Shown here piece by piece: positions 45,866 through 53,635 of a stretch of DNA of 64,000 bases. The stretch comes from Streptomyces pacificus (GTDB lineage Bacteria; Actinomycetota; Actinomycetes; Streptomycetales; Streptomycetaceae): contig NZ_BLLG01000003.1 of the NCBI RefSeq assembly GCF_011766325.1, positions 248,001 through 312,000 of the forward strand. The letters are read 5' to 3'. A program made the position numbers and the translations under genes. The notes under the pieces were generated by a model. It searched no databases and was not told the DNA's origin. It saw only the letters and a list, made by a program, of their open reading frames with translations. How positions within the stretch are numbered: position 1 is the first letter of the stretch; every line of letters begins with the position of its first letter.

Positions 45866-46849
45866 GTGAGTACGGTGTGCGTGGTGCGGGACCTGGTCAA
45901 GACGTATCCCGCCGCGCGCGCCCGCCGGGGGCTTCCCGAAACCCCCGAGGTGCGTGCCAACGACGGGGTCGGCCTCCACGTGGGGCGTGGGGAGATCTTC
46001 GGGCTGCTCGGCCCCAACGGTGCCGGGAAGTCCACCCTCGTCCGCCAGCTCACCGGTCTGATGCGTCCCGACTCCGGCACCGTCGACGTGCTCGGCCACG
46101 ATCTCGTACGCCATCCCGAGCGGGCGTCGCGGCTCATCGGCTATCTGGGCCAGGAGTCGACCGCCCTCGATGAGCTGACCGTCGCGCTCGCCGCCGAGAC
46201 CACGGGCCGGCTGCGCGGGCTCGGGGCGCGGCGGGCGCGCGCCGAACGCGACACGGTCCTGGAGGAGCTCGGTCTGACCGGCCTCGCGGGGCGCCCGCTG
46301 AAGAAGCTCTCCGGCGGCCAGCGGCGGCTCGCCTGCTTCGCGGCCACCCTGGTGGGGGAGCGGCCGGTGCTCGTGCTGGACGAACCCACCACCGGCATGG
46401 ACCCGGTGGCCCGGCGCGCGGTCTGGGCTGCGGTCGACCGGCGGCGTGCCGAGCACGAGGCGACCGTCCTCCTCGTCACCCACAACGTCATCGAGGCGGA
46501 GACGGTCCTCGACCGGGTCGCCGTGCTGGAGCGGGGCAAGGTCATCGCCTGCGACACGCCCGCCGGGCTCAAGGAGCGCGTCGCAGGCGAGGTCCGGGTG
46601 GAACTGGTGTGGCGCGAGCGGGCCCCGCTCGACGTGCCCGAGGTCGCCGCGCTGCGGGCGTCGGCGCAGGATTCCGGGCGCCGCTGGGTCCTCCGGCTCG
46701 CCCCCGACGAGGCCCGGGCGGCCGTCGCCGCCGTGACCGGAGGGGAGGCGTTCTCGGCCCTGGACGACTTCACCCTGGCCACGCCGAGCCTGGAGGACGT
46801 GTACCTCGCGCTCGGCGGGCACGCGACGAAGGGGCTGGTGAAGGCGTGA
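45866..46849 (+). CDS. ABC transporter ATP-binding protein
   Basis: 327 aa. Walker A GPNGAGKS (49-56), Q-loop GYLGQES, signature LSGGQRRLA (148-156), Walker B VLVLDEPTTG (168-177), switch His in LLVTHN. The C-terminal extension (from about 225) is typical of DrrA/CcmA-type exporters. Operon partner is the permease at 47001; cargo unknown. Start chosen at GTG 45866 because the longer frame runs into the NYN gene. Confidence 0.93.
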   Translation: MSTVCVVRDLVKTYPAARARRGLPETPEVRANDGVGLHVGRGEIFGLLGPNGAGKSTLVRQLTGLMRPDSGTVDVLGHDLVRHPERASRLIGYLGQESTALDELTVALAAETTGRLRGLGARRARAERDTVLEELGLTGLAGRPLKKLSGGQRRLACFAATLVGERPVLVLDEPTTGMDPVARRAVWAAVDRRRAEHEATVLLVTHNVIEAETVLDRVAVLERGKVIACDTPAGLKERVAGEVRVELVWRERAPLDVPEVAALRASAQDSGRRWVLRLAPDEARAAVAAVTGGEAFSALDDFTLATPSLEDVYLALGGHATKGLVKA

Positions 46850-47004
46850 GCCGTGAGGAGCCGCCGGTATCCCCGCCGCTCGTGCCGGCGCCGTTCGCAG
46901 CCGCGCCGCTTGTACGGGTGCCGTCGGTGCGGCCGTCTGCCGCGCCGTCGGTATCGTCGTCGTCCGTACCGTCGTCCGCACCGAAGGGGAGCAGCGCCAG
47001 GTGA
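46846..47004 (+). CDS. Small Pro/Ser/Val-rich ORF between ABC ATPase and permease
   Basis: 52 codons, GTG start overlapping the ATPase stop (GTGA) and TGA overlapping the permease GTG (GTGA). It has AAGGGG upstream. The peptide is low-complexity (PAPFAAAPLVRVPSVRPSA). It could be a coupling peptide, or a former N-terminal extension of the permease separated by a frameshift. No family. Confidence 0.4.
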   Translation: MSREEPPVSPPLVPAPFAAAPLVRVPSVRPSAAPSVSSSSVPSSAPKGSSAR

Positions 47005-47834
47005 GCATCGTGCCTGCGGAGGCCGTATCCGCGCGTGTGCGAAGGGCGCAGGACGCCCGGGTCGGGGGCGACGGGGGCATCGCGCCGCTCGCCCCGCGAG
47101 CCCGGCTGCTGCCGGCCCTCGCCGCGGTGTACCGGGCCCAGCTGTCCCGGGCCCGCGTCGCCCGGATACCGCTGCTCTTCGTCGCCACGTTCCAGTCCGT
47201 CGGGATCATGGTGCTGATGCGCGGGGTGGTGGACGGCGGAGCCGAGGCGCGGGCCGTGGTCGCCGGGTCGTCCGTCCTGGTCGTCGCGTTCGTCGCGCTC
47301 AATCTGCTGGCCCAGTACTTCGGCCAGCTCCGCGCTTCCGGTGGTCTGGACCACTATGCGACGCTGCCGGTACCCCCGGCCGCAGTGGTGCTCGGGGCCG
47401 CGGGGGCGTACGCCTCCTTCACCGTGCCGGGGACGGTCGTGACCGCGGTCGCCGGCTCGGTGCTCTTCGGGCTGCCGCTCACCCATCTGTGGGTGCTCGC
47501 GGCGGTGATCCCGCTGGCGGGCGCCGCGCTGGCCGGGCTCGGCGCGGCGCTCGGGCTGCTCGCGCCGAGACAGGAGCTGGCGACGCTGCTGGGCCAGTTG
47601 GGAATGTCGGCGGCCCTGCTGCTGGGGGTGCTCCCGCCGGGGCGGCTGCCCGAGCCGATCGCCTTCGCGCGGGATCTGCTGCCGTCCACCTACGGGGTGG
47701 AGGCCTTCGCCCGCACGTTCGACGCGCATCCGCACTGGCCTTCCGTCGCGCTGGACCTCGCCGTCTGCGCGGTGGTGGGCGTCGTGTCGCTGGTCGTCGC
47801 GACCCTGGCGTACCGGCGGGCCGCGGTCCGCTGA
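47001..47834 (+). CDS. ABC transporter permease
   Basis: 277 aa, GTG preceded by AGGGGAG. Six membrane spans; ABC-2 type layout with LASGGLDHYATLPVP-like loop (here RASGGLDHYATLPVP) and RDLLPSTYGVEAFART before the last span. With the ATPase it forms an exporter of unknown cargo. Confidence 0.9.
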   Translation: MSIVPAEAVSARVRRAQDARVGGDGGIAPLAPRARLLPALAAVYRAQLSRARVARIPLLFVATFQSVGIMVLMRGVVDGGAEARAVVAGSSVLVVAFVALNLLAQYFGQLRASGGLDHYATLPVPPAAVVLGAAGAYASFTVPGTVVTAVAGSVLFGLPLTHLWVLAAVIPLAGAALAGLGAALGLLAPRQELATLLGQLGMSAALLLGVLPPGRLPEPIAFARDLLPSTYGVEAFARTFDAHPHWPSVALDLAVCAVVGVVSLVVATLAYRRAAVR

Positions 47835-47883
47835 CACCGCTGCCGGTGAGGCGGGCCACGGTGACGTTTGGCACGATGTCAGG

Positions 47884-48507
47884 GTGACAGCACCCTTGAC
47901 GCCGCCCCACCGGCCCGCTTCGCACGACACCCCCCGGAACCACCCGCGTCCCGCGTCGCACCCGGACGGAGAAGGGCTGGAGATGAGGAGTGAACTGCGC
48001 AGGGCGGCGGTCGTCCTGGTGGGCGTGGCCCTCGCCGGGATCGTGCTCGGCCTGCTGTGGCTGTGGCTGGCTCCGAGGGTGCCGCTGGTCTCGAACGGCA
48101 AGGCGGTCTTCTCCGCCGACACCGAGGGCGAGGAGGCGGCGGGCGTGGACGGTACGTTCGTCCTGCTGGCGCTCGGTTTCGGCGTCCTCAGCGCCGCGGT
48201 CGTCTTCTGGCTCAACCGCCGCGGGGGCGTCGCGACCGTCGTCGCGCTCGCCCTGGGAGGCATCCTCGGGTCCCTGCTGGCCTGGGGCACCGGCCATCTG
48301 CTCGGCCCCGAGCAGGACGTCGTCGCCCAGGCCCGGGAGGTCGGCCGGGGTGTCGTCTTCGACGCGCCGCTCGGCCTCCGCGCGAAGGGCGCCCTGCTGG
48401 CCTGGCCCATCGCGGCGATGATCGTGCACCTCGGCCTCACGGCGGTCTTCGCGCCGCGCGACCCCGAGCCGGAGTGGCCCCCGCCGGGTCCGGACCACCG
48501 GGGCTGA
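47884..48507 (+). CDS. DUF2567 family membrane protein
   Basis: 207 aa from GTG 47884. A 33-residue Pro/His-rich head, then RSELRRAAVVLVGVALAGI and four membrane spans (about 38-62, 92-110, 118-137, 165-182). The stop is inside the first copy of a 218-bp tandem duplication, so the last 48 codons are repeated downstream. Function unknown; common in Actinobacteria. Confidence 0.85.
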   Translation: MTAPLTPPHRPASHDTPRNHPRPASHPDGEGLEMRSELRRAAVVLVGVALAGIVLGLLWLWLAPRVPLVSNGKAVFSADTEGEEAAGVDGTFVLLALGFGVLSAAVVFWLNRRGGVATVVALALGGILGSLLAWGTGHLLGPEQDVVAQAREVGRGVVFDAPLGLRAKGALLAWPIAAMIVHLGLTAVFAPRDPEPEWPPPGPDHRG

Positions 48508-48799
48508 GGCCGGATCCCGGGCCCCGGGCTGGCCGCCCGGCCCCCCGGGGCCCGGGAGAGGGACCGCCCGGAGCCGGCGTCCGCGCCGCTCGGCCTCCGC
48601 GCGAAGGGCGCCCTGCTGGCCTGGCCCATCGCGGCGATGATCGTGCACCTCGGCCTCACGGCGGTCTTCGCGCCGCGCGACCCCGAGCCGGAGTGGCCCC
48701 CGCCGGGTCCGGACCACCGGGGCTGAGGCCGGATCCCGGGCCCCGGGCTGGCCGCCCGGCCCCCCGGGGCCCGGGAGAGGGACCGCCCGGAGCCGGCGT
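48363..48799 (+). repeat. Perfect 218-bp tandem duplication
   Basis: Copy 1 is 48363-48580 and copy 2 is 48582-48799 (period 219, one extra base between). I compared them base by base and saw no difference. It spans the last 48 codons of the DUF2567 gene, its stop and 73 bp beyond. Confidence 0.95.
48582..48726 (+). pseudogene. Duplicated 3' fragment of the DUF2567 gene
   Basis: Second copy of the C-terminal 48 codons plus stop (APLGLRAKGALLAW to GPDHRG). It has no start codon or ribosome-binding site of its own. The region 48508-48867 otherwise contains only repeat DNA and GC-rich sequence. Confidence 0.85.
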
Positions 48800-48867
48800 A
48801 CTCCTGGCTGCAGGCCGCCCCCCCGGCGCCCGGGAGCGAGGCCCGGGGGACGGCGGCCCTTCGTCCG

Positions 48868-48942
48868 TCAGGCCGGCCGCCGGCCGTGGTTCGCCCGGCG
48901 TTTCCTCACCCGCCACTTCCGCTTGCGTGTGCGCTTGGACAC
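48868..48942 (-). CDS. 50S ribosomal protein bL37 (24 aa)
   Basis: GTG 48942 after GAAGGGGAA; encodes MSKRTRKRKWRVRKR then RANHGRRPA. The basic body and ANHGxRP ending match the 24-residue actinobacterial protein bL37 first recognised in mycobacterial ribosome structures. Length is identical. It is a structural peptide of the large subunit. It stands alone and marks the core-genome edge of the accessory patch that follows. Confidence 0.85.
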   Translation of the reverse strand: MSKRTRKRKWRVRKRRANHGRRPA

Positions 48943-49107
48943 GGCTTCCCCTTCGACTCGGGACGTCCTTCCGTCGTAGCCGAGGACGGGCGCGCCGTCG
49001 AGAGGGTGCGCGGGCCGGGGCGCCGGCCGGAAAGGCGATCCCGGGTCGCGGCGGGAGTGCCGGACGCCGCGGCCCGGAAAGGATCTTCGCGGCACGCCCC
49101 AGGCACC

Positions 49108-49797
49108 CTAGTCGGCCCTTTCCTGGCGGCCTCCGATCACGCGCTGGCGCTCCGCCATCTCGCGCAGCTCGTCCGTGGACACGGGGGTGACGCCGTGGAG
49201 GCTGTGCACGGTGAAGCTGGCCAGGGTCCACCTGATCTCCTTGTCGCCGACATGGACGTGCTGGAGATCGTCCGGCCGAGGGCCAGGGTTGGGCAGGGGG
49301 GCGAGAGTCACCGGGTCGAAGACCACACCAGCGACGCCCCACAGCGGGCTGTACTCAACGAGCGCGACAACATGGCTTCGCCGGAGGGGCGGGCAGGTGT
49401 CGATCGCCTCAACCGCGCAGGGTGAATGCAGCGGAGGCGCCGTCGTGGTCTCGCCTTCGGCGATTGGGGTCTCGGCGCCAAGCAGGTAGAGAGTGCGATC
49501 GTCGGCTCCGTAGCTGAGCACCGTTTCGCCGCACACCGCACACAGGTCATACCGCATCGCGCGCTTCTGCCGGTGTGTGTTGATCCGGCGGAAGTCCGGC
49601 TCGCCCCTGCCCCGGGCGAGTCCGGAACGCACCCACAGCGCCTCGTAGCGGCGGTCTGTTACGGGCACTTCATCCGGGAAACCGATGCCTTCGCCGCCCC
49701 GGCCCGTGATGCGGATGACGGGCGGCTGGGAGACGGACTCGCTGGTCCACGCCGTGATGTAGGGGACGCGCTTGCCTCTCCAGAAGTGCTGTCTCAC
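49108..49797 (-). CDS. Hypothetical protein with Cys pairs, Streptomyces accessory type
   Basis: 229 aa from GTG 49797, overlapping the preceding stop (GTGA). Start peptide RQHFWRGKRVPYITAW; CAVCGETV and the later SPCAVEAIDTCP supply possible zinc ligands; a segment YSPLWGVAGVVFDPVTL follows. Similar proteins are found near HATPase and DUF6415 genes in Streptomyces (from memory). No function known. The in-frame open region continues upstream into the DUF6415 gene because both use the same frame. Confidence 0.75.
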   Translation of the reverse strand: MRQHFWRGKRVPYITAWTSESVSQPPVIRITGRGGEGIGFPDEVPVTDRRYEALWVRSGLARGRGEPDFRRINTHRQKRAMRYDLCAVCGETVLSYGADDRTLYLLGAETPIAEGETTTAPPLHSPCAVEAIDTCPPLRRSHVVALVEYSPLWGVAGVVFDPVTLAPLPNPGPRPDDLQHVHVGDKEIRWTLASFTVHSLHGVTPVSTDELREMAERQRVIGGRQERAD

Positions 49798-50223
49798 AGG
49801 TCCACCGGTCCTGGGGCGAGTACGGCGCGCACGGTCTTGCCGGTACCTTCGTGCGGCACGAACCGGGTGACCTGGGCGCCGAGGAAGGCGACCTGCCATA
49901 GACCCCGCCCCTTCTCGCCGCGTACGGCGGCCCTCGCGCACCGCGCGGGCCCTGTGGATGCGCGAGGAGGCGCGTTCGTCCCGCCGCTCGGCCTCGCCGT
50001 TGAGGGCGATGCTCACGAGCTGCATGAGGTGGCCACGGAGCCGCTGCCCCAGTTCCTCGATCTCTTCCTCGGCTGGGGGGACGGAGTCGAGGGCGTCCGC
50101 CACGTCGTCCAGCCAGGCGTCCCCGTCGTACGGGCCCCACTGCCGGATCTTGGCTAAGGCGTCGGCCAGATCCGCCGAGTCCAGCGGAGGCGTCCACGGC
50201 GGGGCCGCGGCTAAGGCGGTCAC
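49794..50223 (-). pseudogene. DUF6415-like gene with an apparent frameshift
   Basis: From GTG 50223 one frame is clearly coding (ALAAAPPWTPPLDSADLADAL, then EEEIEELGQRLRGHLMQLV) as far as about 49935. There it loses third-position GC bias, while a frame shifted by one base gains it, reads RGEKGRGLWQVAFLGAQV and TRFVPHEGTGKTVRAVL, and ends in a TGA that overlaps the next gene's GTG. The second frame has a stop and no start codon upstream, so it cannot be a separate gene. Total 430 nt is not a multiple of three. Either a frameshift, a base-calling error or recoding. Codon 4 is TTA. Confidence 0.65.
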
Positions 50224-50702
50224 GGCTGTCCCTCCTCGGGGACCGGGAGACTGCACCAGGTCTCCGCGCCGGCGTCTTCGGTTCCCCAGTCGCCGCCGCT
50301 GCCTTTCGTGAGGGCGTCGACGAGCAGCAGGCCCCGGCCCCACTCGGCCGTGTCCTTGGGGTGCTGCGCGGTGCACGTGCCGGGCATGCCGTCTCGGACC
50401 CGGACGCTCAGGGCCCCGTCTTCCACGGTGATGCTCAGGCTGATCTCCGTGGTGCTGCTGTGCTGGAGGGCGTTGGTCAACAGCTCCGAGACGATCAGCA
50501 TCACGTCGTCCGCCATCGACTCGAGGCCGCAGTATCGGAGCCGTGCGGCTGCGATCCGGCGCATGACCCCGACCCGGCATGCATCCTCTCGCCGGGGTGG
50601 TAATCCGTCCTGCGCGGGGGAGACCTTGAAGCGCTCGCTCATCACGTCCCCGCCGCGGCGGAGGAGGGCCGAGCGAGGTGTCCGTACGGCTGTCGTCGTC
50701 AT
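50220..50702 (-). CDS. ATP-binding regulatory protein (RsbW-like HATPase)
   Basis: 160 aa from ATG 50702 (CAGAGGA upstream; other starts possible at 50765 and 50642). HATPase boxes: SELLTNALQHS (N box), VRVRDGMPG (G1) and WGRGLLLVDAL (G2). Such single-domain ATPases act like anti-sigma kinases; in Streptomyces many pair with HTH regulators. It contains a TTA codon (Leu34 at 50601-50603), so translation may need bldA tRNA. Stop overlaps the DUF6415-like start. Confidence 0.85.
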   Translation of the reverse strand: MTTTAVRTPRSALLRRGGDVMSERFKVSPAQDGLPPRREDACRVGVMRRIAAARLRYCGLESMADDVMLIVSELLTNALQHSSTTEISLSITVEDGALSVRVRDGMPGTCTAQHPKDTAEWGRGLLLVDALTKGSGGDWGTEDAGAETWCSLPVPEEGQP

Positions 50703-50881
50703 CACGTCCTCTGGGGGCAGGAGGGAGCGAGCGGAATGGGCTTGCCGCGCCGCCTGCTGGCTCACGTGTAGTCAGATAACCGCCGTAGTGGGCCTGGTGT
50801 CGCTGCCGTATAGCCGGGAGCTGCGTGCAAGCCTCCTGCCGTTTTGACCGTCCCTTTACTCTTCGCTGCGGCCGGGGCCCC

Positions 50882-50887
50882 TAACTT
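50882..50887 (+). promoter_or_regulatory. Leaderless-type -10 box for the HTH/TPR regulator
   Basis: TAACTT ends 6 nt before ATG 50894, with no ribosome-binding site. A TTGACC at 50844-50849 is too far away (32 bp) to be its -35. Confidence 0.45.
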
Positions 50888-50893
50888 TCTGTT

Positions 50894-52159
50894 ATGCCGG
50901 GGACACGGAACGATGCACTCGCATCGTGGATGAAGAGGCACAAGCTGCCCGTCAAGGAGATGACATCCCTGGTCAACGAGGCCATCGACGACCTGACGGG
51001 CCATTACGGGACAGTCCACGAGAGGCACATCTACAAGCTGCTCAACGGCGAACACCGGTCACCCAACGCCCTTTTGAGGACGGTGCTGGAGAATGTGACA
51101 GGCCTCCCAGCCGCAGAGTTAGGCTTCGTTCCCCGGGGGAGTAAGAACTCAACCCGCCTCTCCCCAGCACCCGAGGACGACCCCTTGTATCGCCGCACTT
51201 TCATGGCCGCGGCCGCCGCCGCCGGAGCTTCGCTGACCGCGCCATCAGCCAAGCAGCGCCGGCTCGGATCAGCCGACGTGGACCGGATGAACGCCAAGCT
51301 GGCGGCCGTCGTCAGCATGGACAACAAGTACGGGGGAACCGAGGAGCTGCAACGGCATGCGGCCGCGCTCGCCAAGGAGACGGTAGACCTCCAGAACGAC
51401 CACATCGCGTCCAGCCGTATCCGGTCCGAGCTGTACGGCGTCGCGGCAGCGTTCACGGCGAGCGCCATGTGGGCCGCTATCGACGGCCGACGCCTCACCG
51501 AGGCAGAGCCGTACCTCAACCGGGCGGTCACCCTCGCGGGCCTGGCCAACAACCGCCACGTGCTCTACCGCGTGTGGGGCCACGCCGGGATCATGTACCG
51601 GCACCTCGGCCGCCCCGCCGACGCCATCGCCGCGGCCGAGGCGGCACGGTCCCAGTCCATCACGCGCACCGATCCGCTGTACGCCTCCCTGGCCCTGGCG
51701 CGCATCGCGAGCTTCCACGCCGACAGGGGCGACGAACGCGGCGCTGAGCGGGCCATCGGTATGGCACAGACCAGCTTTGAGCGGGCCGACATGGGCAAGC
51801 ACCGCCCCCCGTGGATGGGCTTCTTCGATCAGGCCGAGCTCGACAGTCTCGCCACCTTCGCCTACCTACGGCTCGGGAAGTGGGAGGAGGCCGAGCGTTA
51901 CGCGCACCGATGCCTCGCCGGCCTGCGGCCCGGCCTTGAGCGAAACCGCGCCCTGACGTACGCCAACCTGGCCCTAGCTCAGCTCGGCCAGGGCGACATC
52001 GAGCCAGCCGTCGCCACGGCCCGGACGGTACCTGCGCCGATGGCTGGGCACGGCCGCGTGAACATGCTCCTGAACGACTTCACCACCCGACTCACAGCCG
52101 TGGCGCCGCGCAGCTCGGAAACGAGCGCGTGGCTCGAACATCGGAGGGCAGCCGCATGA
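50894..52159 (+). CDS. HTH regulator with TPR-like C-terminal domain
   Basis: 421 aa. N-terminal helix-turn-helix-like part (about 8-75: MTSLVNEAIDDLTG, then HIYKLLNGEHRSPNALL), an Ala-rich link RRTFMAAAAAAGAS, then helical repeats to the end (AEPYLNRAVTLAG, AYLRLGKWEEAERYA, ANLALAQLGQGD), like TPR sensors in Streptomyces regulators. It is divergent from the HATPase gene with a 190-bp shared region. Codon 76 is TTA (51119-51121). It may sense a ligand or partner, perhaps the HATPase (inference). Confidence 0.85.
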   Translation: MPGTRNDALASWMKRHKLPVKEMTSLVNEAIDDLTGHYGTVHERHIYKLLNGEHRSPNALLRTVLENVTGLPAAELGFVPRGSKNSTRLSPAPEDDPLYRRTFMAAAAAAGASLTAPSAKQRRLGSADVDRMNAKLAAVVSMDNKYGGTEELQRHAAALAKETVDLQNDHIASSRIRSELYGVAAAFTASAMWAAIDGRRLTEAEPYLNRAVTLAGLANNRHVLYRVWGHAGIMYRHLGRPADAIAAAEAARSQSITRTDPLYASLALARIASFHADRGDERGAERAIGMAQTSFERADMGKHRPPWMGFFDQAELDSLATFAYLRLGKWEEAERYAHRCLAGLRPGLERNRALTYANLALAQLGQGDIEPAVATARTVPAPMAGHGRVNMLLNDFTTRLTAVAPRSSETSAWLEHRRAAA

Positions 52160-52719
52160 ACGGCACCATCGCCTACCGGCGCACCATAGACGTGGCGGAG
52201 GTACGTCAGCTCATCCTCGACATCCATGTGGAAGTGCGCGGAGAGTTCGGGCTGATGGATCGGCCGTTCTACCAGCGCGAGCGGTTCGACGAGCGGCTGA
52301 AGGCGTACTCGTCCCGCCCCGGGTGGGAGGCCGTCATCGGGTACCACGACGAGGAGCCGGTCGGGTATGTGTTCGCCGTGCCCCTCGGCGAGAACACCGG
52401 CTGGTGGGCGGCGGAGAAGGAACCGCTCCCCGAGGAGTACGTGAAGGAAGACGGCAGGCGGACCCTCGCCCTCAACGAGATCCTTGTGCGTCGGCCGTGG
52501 CGGGGAGCCCACGGCCAGGGCGCGGCCCGAGCCCTCCATGAGGAGCTGCTGTCTCAGCGCCGGGAACAGCGCGTCACACTGCTGGTCAATCCGGCTCTCT
52601 CAGACGGACGCCTCAAGGCCGTTTACGAGTCCTGGGGGTACAAGCAGATCGGCAGTCAGCAACCCTTCGATGACTCGCCCGTCTTCGCCACGATGATGCG
52701 GGACCCTCTCCGCCAGTAA
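52156..52719 (+). CDS. GNAT family N-acetyltransferase
   Basis: 187 aa, ATG overlapping the regulator stop (ATGA), GGAGGGC upstream. Acetyl-CoA site RGAHGQGAARAL, then VNPALSDGRLKAVYESWGYK. Co-translated with the HTH/TPR regulator. Acceptor unknown. Confidence 0.85.
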   Translation: MNGTIAYRRTIDVAEVRQLILDIHVEVRGEFGLMDRPFYQRERFDERLKAYSSRPGWEAVIGYHDEEPVGYVFAVPLGENTGWWAAEKEPLPEEYVKEDGRRTLALNEILVRRPWRGAHGQGAARALHEELLSQRREQRVTLLVNPALSDGRLKAVYESWGYKQIGSQQPFDDSPVFATMMRDPLRQ

Positions 52720-52916
52720 CCGAGGCTCCACCGCCGAAGGGAACACGAGGAGACCGCGACGCTACTCCTCATGGAGGGTGTGATGCTCCACCGGTTCCCG
52801 GCGTACATGGTGCCGCGGCTGCGGATGTGCCCTTGGACAGAGGCCGTCATCAACCTGGACCAGGCCCAGGCTCTCGTCCGATCAGCGGCCACGCCGATCA
52901 GACCCAAACGGCGCTA

Positions 52917-53006
52917 CTTGATCGGGTGGGCCTGTCGCACGAGAAGGTCCGCTACCGGCTCGCCCAGCACGACGCGGGCAAGGGCGAGTCGACCGCAGAG
53001 ACCTAG
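52917..53006 (+). pseudogene. Short coding-like remnant
   Basis: A 30-codon stretch with strong third-position GC bias, reading GLSHEKVRYRLAQHDAGKG and ending TAG. No start codon precedes it in frame with a ribosome-binding site; upstream bases (52771-52900) look coding in another frame. It may be the tail of a gene lost when the accessory patch formed. Family not recognised. Confidence 0.35.
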
Positions 53007-53515
53007 GAGCGTCCGATCGGTGCCAGGACCGCCTTCGTGAGCGAGGCCAGGTCCGCGGGCGCCAGCTCCACCTCGAGCCCGCGCCGGCCCGCCGAGACGC
53101 AGATCGTCGGGTGTGCGGAGGCCGAGGAGTCCAGTACGGTACGCAGGCGCCTGCGCTGCCCCAGCGGTGAGATGCCGCCCCGGACATAGCCGGTGGTGCG
53201 CTCCGCCGCCGCCGGATCGGCCATCGCCGCGCGCTTGCCGCCGACGGCCGCGGCCAGCGCCTTGAGGTCCAGTTGTCCCGCGACGGGCACGACGGCGACC
53301 GTCAGCTCGCCGTCCACGTCGGCGACGAGCGTCTTGAACACCCGCTCCGGCACCACGCCCATGGCCCGCACCGCCTCCTCCCCGTAGGAGGCGGAGGCAG
53401 GGTCGTGCTCGTACGCGTGCACGGTGAAGGCCGTGCCCGCTGCCGTCAGGGCCACCGTCGCCGGTGTCCCGCCCTGCTGCCTGCCGGCCTGTCGTCCTGC
53501 GGCCTTCCTCGCCAA
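53003..53515 (-). CDS. ybaK: Cys-tRNA(Pro)/Cys-tRNA(Cys) deacylase YbaK
   Basis: 170 aa from TTG 53515 with GAGGGAGAAGG upstream. YbaK/ProX fold: VFKTLVADVDGELTVAVVP, VGGKRAAMADPAAAERTTGY, GGISPLGQRRRL. It hydrolyses mischarged Cys-tRNA-Pro. A Gln/Gly/Arg-rich 15-residue head precedes the domain. The region upstream holds a GTTCGG repeat array. Confidence 0.92.
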   Translation of the reverse strand: MARKAAGRQAGRQQGGTPATVALTAAGTAFTVHAYEHDPASASYGEEAVRAMGVVPERVFKTLVADVDGELTVAVVPVAGQLDLKALAAAVGGKRAAMADPAAAERTTGYVRGGISPLGQRRRLRTVLDSSASAHPTICVSAGRRGLEVELAPADLASLTKAVLAPIGRS

Positions 53516-53532
53516 GGTCCTTCTCCCTCTCC

Positions 53533-53635
53533 CGTTCGGTCCGGCCTGTTCGGTCCGGTTCGGCAGTCCCGTTCGGCCCTGTTCGGCCCCGTTCGGTACG
53601 GTTGGGTCCGGTTCGGTAGTCCGGTTCAGTTCGGG
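53533..53635. repeat. Interspersed GTTCGG hexamer array
   Basis: Eight exact GTTCGG and two near copies within about 100 bp, spaced 8-14 nt, between the ybaK leader and the last codons of the LON-domain gene. Confidence 0.8.

Noticed and set aside
49108..50580. A single 490-codon protein spanning the hypothetical and DUF6415-like genes
   Set aside because: The middle part (about 49800-49935) lacks coding bias in this frame and another frame is clearly coding there; the continuity is accidental.
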